A stretch of 12,641 nucleotides of DNA from Planctomycetota bacterium (GTDB taxonomy: Bacteria > Planctomycetota > Planctomycetia > Pirellulales > Pirellulaceae): the NCBI GenBank assembly GCA_024277285.1, contig JAJRVM010000062.1:1-12641 (forward strand), in the 5' to 3' direction. Shown here piece by piece: positions 1-4,758 of the stretch. A model generated the notes under the pieces. That model was given only the letters and a program-made list of their open reading frames with translations. It searched no databases and had not been told where the DNA came from. Within the stretch, counting starts at the first letter, position 1, and each line of letters begins with the position of its first letter. A program made the translations under genes and the position numbers.

Positions 1-42
1 GACTCTCGACTCTCGACTCTCGACTCTCGACTCTCGACTCTC
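1..42. repeat. Heptamer tandem repeat (GACTCTC x6)
   Basis: Six perfect consecutive copies of GACTCTC run from the first base of the window, so the array probably extends further upstream. The array ends 19 bp before the TTG start of the next gene. Seven is not a multiple of three, so copy-number change would shift any frame crossing it. No function can be assigned. It is a candidate variable-number locus. Confidence 0.95.
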
Positions 43-61
43 TAAACATGGATAGATCATC

Positions 62-739
62 TTGAGCATTGGACGGAAATTGCGTTGGGCTGCGATCATC
101 GGCGTGGTGCTGATAGGCATCTCCGGGGGTATTTTCCTGGGGCTCCATCAGGCGCTGCACCAGAGCCCGAACTTCTATGCTGAGGCAGTCGCTATTGCAC
201 CGGCCGAGCAGCAAGAAGCGGGGCAACAGTTTGAACGCAATCTACTGGGCCTGCATAACGACCTGCAACAAAGTGGCCGCTGGAAACGCGAGTTTACGAA
301 CCGCCAGATCAACGGTTGGCTGGCCGTCGACTTGCCCGAAAAATTCCCTGACTTACTGCCTCCGTCGATCCAGCAGCCTCGAGTCGCTTTGACTCCGCGC
401 CAATTACAAATCGCATTCCATTACGACACTCAACAGCTGTCAACGATTGTCAGCCTGAGCTTGGAGGTCGGATTGGCCGAAGAACCCAACACGTTAGTCG
501 TACGCGTTCGCAAAGCCCAGGCTGGCTGGATCCCGATCCCCCTGAAGGATTTCCTCGATCATATCAGCGCCGCGGCGCGCCACGCCGACCTGCGGTTGCG
601 GTGGGCTCAGTTGGATGGGGACCCGGTAGCGTTGATCACGATTCCCGAGTCAAACGACGCGAAGGAATCGTTCGTGCTCGACACGATCGAGATCGAGCAA
701 GGCAAGCTCACGGTCGCCGGGCGATCGACAAAGCCGTAA
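62..739 (+). CDS. Membrane-anchored protein of unknown function
   Basis: This is a 225-residue protein that I do not recognise with certainty. Residues about 9-29 form one hydrophobic helix after a short basic N-terminus (RKLRW), which suggests an inner-membrane anchor with the remainder outside the cytoplasm. The soluble part contains an RQINGWL segment, an alternating beta-like stretch, and WIPIPLKDFLDHI. This layout faintly recalls the YpmS/DUF2140 family, but that is inference only. The start is TTG at 62: an in-frame stop lies at 53-55, and later GTG candidates at 104/107 would cut into the membrane helix. A GGATAG stretch 6 nt upstream could serve as a weak ribosome binding site. The gene is separated from the tad cluster by 865 bp, so it is probably not in that operon. 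Its end overlaps a small antisense ORF. Confidence 0.75.
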   Translation: MSIGRKLRWAAIIGVVLIGISGGIFLGLHQALHQSPNFYAEAVAIAPAEQQEAGQQFERNLLGLHNDLQQSGRWKREFTNRQINGWLAVDLPEKFPDLLPPSIQQPRVALTPRQLQIAFHYDTQQLSTIVSLSLEVGLAEEPNTLVVRVRKAQAGWIPIPLKDFLDHISAAARHADLRLRWAQLDGDPVALITIPESNDAKESFVLDTIEIEQGKLTVAGRSTKP

Positions 740-824
740 TGACACGGCTCCGCGATACCGGAGCGAACAGGACGACCATCACAACCACTCCCAGTCCCAC
801 CATCCTCTTCCTGAAACGGTTCAT
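708..824 (-). CDS. Small membrane or secreted protein candidate, 38 aa
   Basis: This short ORF on the minus strand starts at the ATG complementary to 822-824 and ends at a TGA complementary to 708-710. The product begins MNRFRKRMVG, followed by a hydrophobic stretch of about 14 residues (LGVVVMVVLFAPV), and ends with a basic tail. This fits a signal peptide or a single membrane helix. The case for translation is a very good Shine-Dalgarno, AAGGAG at 831-836 read on the minus strand, 6 nt from the ATG. It is tail-to-tail with the preceding gene and overlaps it by 32 bp. No family is recognised. It could still be a chance ORF. Confidence 0.4.
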   Translation of the reverse strand: MNRFRKRMVGLGVVVMVVLFAPVSRSRVITALSIARRP

Positions 825-880
825 GATCGGCTCCTTCTCGAGGCGGCTGAAATGAGGGCGGTCAAGCGGAACGCCAGTAC

Positions 881-936
881 CATCGACTCAGCCCCATCGA
901 CTCCGCCCCATCGACTCGGTCCTATCGACTCGGTCC
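881..936. repeat. 14-bp tandem repeat, four units
   Basis: Four consecutive 14-bp units share the core ATCGACTC: CATCGACTCAGCCC, CATCGACTCCGCCC, CATCGACTCGGTCC and TATCGACTCGGTCC. A broken fifth unit begins TATC at 937. The units differ at one to a few positions, as expected for a slowly diverging minisatellite in non-coding DNA. Confidence 0.85.
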
Positions 937-1053
937 TATCCACAAGGGGACAGAGCTTATCGACGATAGCAGCCGAGTGGAAGTTCAGAATACCAGCAAC
1001 CGCTGCGCATGCGCTCGCGCCGCTCGTAACTGCAGCGCCGCCGCACTTAACAG

Positions 1054-1095
1054 GACCACTTAGTTACGTGGTCGAAAGTTTCCTCCAAAACTTTC
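1054..1095. promoter_or_regulatory. Two abutting perfect inverted repeats
   Basis: The first repeat has arms GACCAC (1054-1059) and GTGGTC (1068-1073) around 8 nt. The second begins at the very next base, with arms GAAAGTTT (1074-1081) and AAACTTTC (1088-1095) around 6 nt. They are followed by an A/T-rich stretch and a TTGACA hexamer at 1118. They could be regulator operators upstream of the pilin leader, or paired RNA hairpins ending an upstream transcript. There is no clean T-run, so a standard intrinsic terminator is less likely. Confidence 0.45.
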
Positions 1096-1277
1096 TAGAT
1101 TTTCTAAAGATCACAATTTGACACCGAGTGGATATGACATAGGTTTCAAGTGCGGCAAGGAATCAAGCGATTGACTCCGCAACCGCACCAGCAACCAACT
1201 GCCACAGCGCTAGTTTTTCCGGAGTTCTTCGGGGATCGCGTTAGTAGCTGATGGGGGCTGTGTCGCCTCACATCCTC

Positions 1278-1364
1278 GACAAAGGCAATCCGGTCGCAAG
1301 GCCGTGAACGCAAAGCTACGGGTTGCTTCGCTCTATTTGAGCAAGGCAATCGCCGGGCTGCCGA
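1278..1364 (+). ncRNA. Cyclic di-GMP-I riboswitch (GEMM-I)
   Basis: The sequence matches the class I c-di-GMP aptamer in order. It has AAAGGCAA at 1281-1288, then a P1b stem CGGTC/GGCCG capped by a GCAA (GNRA) tetraloop at 1291-1304. The invariant strand ACGCAAAGC follows at 1308-1316. A second hairpin pairs GGTTGC (1321-1326) with GCAATC (1346-1351) and has an inner GCTC/GAGC stem. The joining GCCGGG and CTGCC then let TGCC (1359-1362) close on GGCA (1284-1287). Aligned by eye to the Vibrio Vc2 aptamer, the ligand-contact position 20 is G (1284) and the stacking A47 equivalent is 1312. This favours c-di-GMP over the cGAMP-type A20 variants. It lies about 240 nt upstream of the Flp pilin start on the same strand and presumably controls that transcript. 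Confidence 0.9.
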
Positions 1365-1604
1365 AAGGGTGCCGTTAGTAACACCGCTGCAAGGCAAAGG
1401 TACAAACGGCAGACACCAGATCGGAAGAGAAGAGGAAGGGGCAACGAATGTTTTTTGGCGAATCCCGTTTTGGTGTAACAGCTCACCACACGAAATGACA
1501 GCCGCGCCAGGCAGGGTTCGTAAGGTACCCTTTCACATAGGTCTTGTCCGCAGCCAAACGAAAACAATCGGCGTAAGCGGGCGTTCCAGAATCTGGAGGA
1601 AGAA
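1365..1604 (+). promoter_or_regulatory. Pilin mRNA leader / riboswitch expression platform
   Basis: About 240 nt separate the aptamer from the pilin start, long for a riboswitch that would act directly on the pilin ribosome binding site. Just after the aptamer, GGC-UG-CC (1356-1362) can pair across GAAA with GG-GU-GCC (1367-1373). That would compete with closure of the aptamer by TGCC. A second possible hairpin pairs GCCGTT (1371-1376) with AACGGC (1405-1410). A weak AGGGT/ACCCT hairpin followed by TTT lies at 1513-1533. A 16-codon ORF at 1448-1498 sits behind a purine-rich stretch. The regulatory mechanism cannot be decided from sequence alone. Confidence 0.5.
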
Positions 1605-1787
1605 ATGAAGAGTCTTGCTAAGAAGGTACAACGTTTCCTCGTATCGGAAGATGGCCCCACCGCGGTTGAGTATGCCGTGATGTTGGCTCTGATCGTCATC
1701 GTCTGCCTGACGGCGATCACGAGCATTGGAACCAACGCCAATGCCACGTTCCAGAATGTTGCTGGCCAATTGGGCGGCGGCAGCTAA
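1605..1787 (+). CDS. flp: Flp-type class IVb prepilin
   Basis: This 60-residue protein is the major subunit of a Flp/Tad pilus. A 17-residue basic leader ends in Gly17. It is followed by PTAVEYAVML, with Glu at mature position +5 and Tyr at +6, the hallmark of Flp prepilins cleaved after the glycine. A hydrophobic helix (about residues 20-42) then forms the pilus core, and the short tail is glycine-rich. Proline at mature +1 is unusual, since alanine is more common there. The start ATG has an excellent Shine-Dalgarno (GGAGG at 1595-1599). The gene is first in the tad cluster, behind a c-di-GMP riboswitch and before a strong terminator-like hairpin. This fits high expression of the pilin relative to the assembly proteins. 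The likely peptidase is the TadV homologue at 2115. Confidence 0.95.
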   Translation: MKSLAKKVQRFLVSEDGPTAVEYAVMLALIVIVCLTAITSIGTNANATFQNVAGQLGGGS

Positions 1788-1829
1788 GCGACGCGGTACT
1801 CCCGCAACTATTGATGATTTCGCGACAAA

Positions 1830-1868
1830 CCCCCTCGGTGCTTACGTTAAGCGCCCGAGGGGGATTTT
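1830..1868 (+). terminator. Intrinsic terminator or attenuator after flp
   Basis: A strong hairpin has a perfect 9-bp outer stem, CCCCCTCGG (1830-1838) with CCGAGGGGG (1855-1863). It continues into an inner GCTTA/TAAGC stem (1840-1844 and 1848-1852) and is followed by ATTTT. The T-run is short, so partial read-through into the downstream tad genes is plausible. It starts 42 nt after the pilin stop codon. Confidence 0.85.
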
Positions 1869-1938
1869 GCGAATAAAGCGGCAGTGAGAAAGCACGTTAT
1901 GAGAAAGCACAGAAGTAGTAAATTTGAGGAGCCTTGCG

Positions 1939-2049
1939 ATGTACTCGATGCTTCCTGGTGACGCAATGACCGGTGCGCTGGAAATGGTGTGCTACTGTTT
2001 TACCGTAGCAGCAGCCGTTATTAGCTGTCTACTGAGCTTGCGATTTTGA
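1939..2049 (+). CDS. Tad-locus membrane microprotein, 36 aa
   Basis: A 36-codon ORF lies between flp and the prepilin peptidase on the same strand. It starts at ATG 1939 behind a strong GAGGAG (1926-1931) with 7-nt spacing, and ends at TGA 2047-2049. The product starts MYSMLPGDAM. Residues about 13-34 form one hydrophobic segment with three cysteines (Cys18, Cys20, Cys30), and the end is basic (LRF). It has no prepilin-type G-xxxx-E motif, so it is not a second pilin. Its place between pilin and peptidase suggests a small inner-membrane accessory of pilus assembly, but that is inference. No named family is recognised. The strong binding site, coherent helix and strand agreement argue for a real gene. 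Confidence 0.6.
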   Translation: MYSMLPGDAMTGALEMVCYCFTVAAAVISCLLSLRF

Positions 2050-2114
2050 CCAGTTCCCCTTGAGGCGTTCCTGCCATGCAGTGAACCGAGTGTACGTGGA
2101 GGTTACAGAGAACG

Positions 2115-2699
2115 ATGGATACACTTTCCGCTTTTGCGACAGCAGTCGTTGACAATTGGCCCGTCTGGACGGTTACGCTGTTTCTGATCCTGGCAGCCGT
2201 GATTGATGGATTTGAACTGAAGGTCCCCAACTGGTTGACCTTCCCAATGATCATCAGCGGTTGGGTCTATAGCGCCTCCGCATCGGCATGGGCTGGCGAG
2301 TCCTGGTGGGTTGGACTTGGTTGGAGCATGGTCGGAATGGCCATTGGGCTGCTCTTGTTGCTGCCGGCCTACGCGGTAGGGGGTATGGGAGCTGGCGACG
2401 TGAAACTGATGGCCGGCATCGGCGCTTGGGTTCACGCCACACATACATTCTACGCTTTCTGTGCGACAGCCATCGTTGGGGCAATTCTGGCTGTGGGCAT
2501 GGTCCTCGTACGGCGTGCATGGGGCAAACACGCCAATCAGTTCTGGATGATCCTGGGCGAGATCATGACGATCCGCGACCCCAATCAGCTGTCGAAGATC
2601 GCTGCAGAGCGAAAATCCTCGATGCTGTTGCTGCCCTACGGGATACCGATTGCAATCGGCTCAATTGCTTATTTCGCCTGGATGGGGATGCTGATATGA
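2115..2699 (+). CDS. tadV: Prepilin peptidase, A24 family (TadV/CpaA)
   Basis: This 194-residue polytopic membrane protein is predicted to cleave the leader peptides of the Flp pilin and TadE-type pseudopilins on the cytoplasmic face of the inner membrane. Both catalytic aspartates of the A24 aspartic peptidases are visible. Asp31 lies in AAVIDGFELKVPNW and Asp95 in the GxGD motif (GAGDVKLMAG). There are about five hydrophobic segments. The N-terminal cytoplasmic methylase domain of PilD-type enzymes is absent, as expected for the short TadV/CpaA form. A GGAGG at 2098-2102 precedes the ATG by 12 nt, a rather long spacing. The 3' end overlaps the start of the TadE gene by 4 bp (ATGA), which implies translational coupling. 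Confidence 0.93.
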   Translation: MDTLSAFATAVVDNWPVWTVTLFLILAAVIDGFELKVPNWLTFPMIISGWVYSASASAWAGESWWVGLGWSMVGMAIGLLLLLPAYAVGGMGAGDVKLMAGIGAWVHATHTFYAFCATAIVGAILAVGMVLVRRAWGKHANQFWMILGEIMTIRDPNQLSKIAAERKSSMLLLPYGIPIAIGSIAYFAWMGMLI

Positions 2700-3232
2700 C
2701 GACGACGCGACATCACACTCAAAAACGACTTCACACTAGCAAACTAAGTCAAGCTGCAAAGCATAGCAAGGCTGCAGAGCTAACGCCAAGTTTAGCGGAC
2801 ACCAGCCTGAAGCTGGACAAAGTCTGCCGGTCGTACCGAAAGAAACGACGAGGCGCGGCGGCGGTCGAGTTTGCGGTTGTCGCTCCGATCTTCCTGCTGC
2901 TCGTTTTCGGAATGATCGAGTACGGGCGGATGGTCATGGTGCAGCAAGTGATCACAAACGCCTCTCGCGAGGGGGCTCGCGTAGGTGTTTTGGATGGGTC
3001 AACCAATCTAGATGTAACGAGTATCGTAACCCAGTACCTCACAAGCGGCTCTATTTCAGGTGCGACCATAACGGTTACACCGACGAATCCGGAAGACGCC
3101 GCATTTGGAGATCCGGTGACCGTAACGGTCGATATCCCATTTAGTCAAGTAAGCTGGCTTCCATCGCCAATGTACCTTGGGGGCACGACACTTTCAGCCA
3201 CGACGGTGATGCGGCGCGAGAGCGTCCAATAG
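2696..3232 (+). CDS. tadE: TadE-like minor pilin (pseudopilin)
   Basis: This 178-residue protein belongs to the TadE-like family of pseudopilins required for Flp pilus assembly. The start is the ATG at 2696, which overlaps the tadV stop as ATGA. The open frame extends further upstream, but that part lies inside tadV. A TadE domain begins around residue 51: RRGAAAVEFAVVAPIFLL, with Gly53 as the likely cleavage site and Glu58 and Phe59 at +5 and +6. It is followed by a transmembrane helix and the typical FGMIEYGRMVMVQQVITNAS and REGAR segments. The C-terminal half is predicted beta-rich and periplasmic. The leader before the cleavage site is about 53 residues, rich in His, Lys and Ser, and longer than usual for the family. 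It is probably cleaved by the TadV encoded immediately upstream. Confidence 0.92.
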   Translation: MTTTRHHTQKRLHTSKLSQAAKHSKAAELTPSLADTSLKLDKVCRSYRKKRRGAAAVEFAVVAPIFLLLVFGMIEYGRMVMVQQVITNASREGARVGVLDGSTNLDVTSIVTQYLTSGSISGATITVTPTNPEDAAFGDPVTVTVDIPFSQVSWLPSPMYLGGTTLSATTVMRRESVQ

Positions 3233-3329
3233 GCCAACGCGGCCTGTACCAGCAGCCGAACCACCACGGGGCACTATCTAGCGTGCGACCGAGTTTAATC
3301 CAGCAGATCGCTTGGGCAGAGGAATCACT

Positions 3330-4457
3330 ATGCGTGCAAAATCAATGGTCTTGATCCTGATCGCCTTGGGATGCGGCTTGGTTGCATCGATCGCCATCAG
3401 CCAGGTGATGGAGCGTGGCGCCAAATCGGGTCCGGCCACACTCGAAACCACTCAGATTTATGTTGCGACCAACGACATCGACATGAACGAGCAACTCAAC
3501 GCCACCAATGTGCGGGTCGAGGACTGGCCCAAATCCAAAGTTCCCGAGGGAGCGATCGTGGATTTGGAACAGATTCAAGACCATTTCGCTCGCGTCCGGT
3601 TTTACGAAGGCGAGCCGATCTTGCAGGCCAAACTGGCCAACGAGATCGACGGACCGGCAATCAAGATTCCGGCAGGGTACCGCGTCTGCAGCCTGAAGGT
3701 GCAGATAGACACGGCCGTTTCCGGACTCGTTAATCCGGGCGACCGAGTCGATATCATCGGTTATTTTCGCAAGAGCCAGGACATACCTCGCACGGGCACT
3801 CGCGCTATCTTGCACAACGTGCGTATCTTTGCCGTTAATTCGGAAACGGAAACAGAGATCGACACGGAAGGCACAGCCATCGTTGCCAAGACAGTTTCGC
3901 TGTTGGTCGAGCAGAGCCAAGTCGCCAAATTGATGTTGGCCACGGAGCTGGGAACACTGCGTTTGGCACTCCGCCGTCCGAACGAGACCACCGAGTTGAC
4001 GGAAGGGGCGAGTGCGACGATCGAAAGTTTGTTCGGTTCCCGATCGGAAGATGCCGATAAGGAACAAACGGAGCAACCAGGTTCGTCGAATTCGCAATTG
4101 GCGTCCGCAGCGGGCGGATTTGTCAATTTCCTCGCCGGCTTGAAGAGCGACAGCGATCCTGCGGCGCAGACCGTGGTCACGACACCTCAACCGGTTGGAC
4201 CGGCATGGGAAATGGTCGTGCTGACGCCCAACGGCGGAACGAATTTCACATGGAACGACCAGAACCGTCTCCCTGAACAGGGTGGCGCGATGGCAACCAC
4301 GACCTCTTTCGGACCAGCCCCGGCAACGATGGCGCCACCGGTCAATCGCATAACGGGTGCGATTGAAGGCACGCCAGACGCCGGTACTGCAGATCCACAA
4401 GATCAGGCAGAAGAAGAAGAAGAAGAAGAAGACAATCAGATGATGGGTGACGACTAG
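3330..4457 (+). CDS. cpaB: Flp pilus assembly protein CpaB/RcpC
   Basis: This 375-residue periplasmic protein is anchored by one N-terminal helix (about residues 6-25). Its partner is the secretin encoded next. A SAF domain follows (about residues 43-105; IYVATNDIDMNEQLNATNVR, then YEGEPILQAKL), and then the CpaB/RcpC domain (IPAGYRVCSLKVQIDTAVSG, LVNPGDRVDIIGYF). The C-terminal third is Pro/Thr/Gly-rich, and the protein ends in a run of seven glutamates plus more acidic residues. I chose ATG 3330 over the in-frame TTG at 3312. AGAGGA (3318-3323) sits 6 nt before the ATG, and the protein then begins with a normal basic-plus-hydrophobic signal anchor. It lies 97 bp after tadE and is followed by a hairpin and a 301-bp gap. 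Confidence 0.93.
   Translation: MRAKSMVLILIALGCGLVASIAISQVMERGAKSGPATLETTQIYVATNDIDMNEQLNATNVRVEDWPKSKVPEGAIVDLEQIQDHFARVRFYEGEPILQAKLANEIDGPAIKIPAGYRVCSLKVQIDTAVSGLVNPGDRVDIIGYFRKSQDIPRTGTRAILHNVRIFAVNSETETEIDTEGTAIVAKTVSLLVEQSQVAKLMLATELGTLRLALRRPNETTELTEGASATIESLFGSRSEDADKEQTEQPGSSNSQLASAAGGFVNFLAGLKSDSDPAAQTVVTTPQPVGPAWEMVVLTPNGGTNFTWNDQNRLPEQGGAMATTTSFGPAPATMAPPVNRITGAIEGTPDAGTADPQDQAEEEEEEEDNQMMGDD
4410..4430. repeat. GAA trinucleotide repeat x7 in cpaB
   Basis: Seven perfect GAA codons encode seven consecutive glutamates near the C-terminus of CpaB. Length variation would stay in frame and would change only the acidic tail. Confidence 0.9.
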
Positions 4458-4758
4458 CAAGCTGGACAACCGCGACTTGGGGACTGGAATCCGCAAGTCA
4501 CACGGTTGCTCAACAGCTGAAGTGTGAATGGGAATCACGCTCCATGTCATTCCGACGGTCGAAGTGGAACTACGCGGTACCACAACGGCAACCGGGCCGG
4601 CATGGCGAGTCAGTGAAAAACTAGTTACGTCCAAGGATTGTAGAATCGCACGAGCCAGGGGCAGACCTCGGGCGACGCGGTTTCGGTGCGGCGGGAACGG
4701 GTGCCCGCTTTACGGATGACCTCAGAGCGTTCTGTAGACGACGCAAGGAAGTACACGG
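4458..4758. other. Intergenic region between cpaB and cpaC
   Basis: No supported gene is present. The open frame at 4528-4719 has no ribosome binding site or recognisable domain, and its product looks like translated non-coding sequence. The region contains one clear interrupted hairpin at 4467-4508. The only other item is the cpaC ribosome binding site (AAGGA at 4745-4749). Confidence 0.6.
4467..4508 (+). terminator. Hairpin after cpaB, processing site or weak terminator
   Basis: Outer arms CAACCG (4467-4472) and CGGTTG (4503-4508) pair, then inner arms GACTTG (4474-4479) and CAAGTC (4494-4499) pair. A short GGA/TCC stem lies in the loop (4481-4483 and 4490-4492). There is no T-run after it. 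It is therefore more likely an mRNA-stabilising or processing structure than a factor-independent terminator. It begins 10 nt after the cpaB stop. Confidence 0.55.

Larger units (their letters stand above)
740..1277. other. Intergenic region, no convincing + strand gene
   Basis: No recognisable protein is encoded on the + strand. The open frame at 852-1121 is of low complexity and is partly made by a tandem repeat. The region holds the 5' part of a small antisense ORF, a 14-bp tandem repeat (881-936), and two abutting inverted repeats (1054-1095). It also contains a TTGACA hexamer at 1118-1123. That hexamer could be a -35 box for the leader downstream, but the best -10 at 16 bp spacing (TAGGTT, 1140-1145) is poor, so no promoter is called. 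The pilin promoter must lie somewhere upstream of about 1278. Confidence 0.6.

Noticed and set aside
852..1121. An 89-codon + strand frame.
   Set aside because: Its composition is driven by the 14-bp tandem repeat and it crosses the inverted repeats. It has no domain and no Shine-Dalgarno.
1118..1145. A possible sigma-70 promoter with a perfect TTGACA.
   Set aside because: No acceptable -10 is present at 16-18 bp spacing. The best candidate, TAGGTT, matches only three of six positions.
1418..1429. A 12-base match to the start of a common sequencing adapter (AGATCGGAAGAG).
   Set aside because: The match stops after 12 bases, and the sequence continues smoothly into the conserved pilin gene. 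Chance is more likely than adapter contamination.
1316..1747. A 143-codon minus-strand frame antisense to flp and its leader.
   Set aside because: It is the shadow of flp and the riboswitch, with no binding site and no recognisable domain.
2288..2695. The long frame upstream of the tadE start, which would give a 314-residue protein.
   Set aside because: This part lies inside tadV in another frame. The ATGA overlap at 2696 gives a natural start.
3342..4634. A 430-codon minus-strand frame opposite cpaB.
   Set aside because: CpaB is clearly coding on the + strand. The antisense product is Arg/Cys/His-rich and has no recognisable motif.
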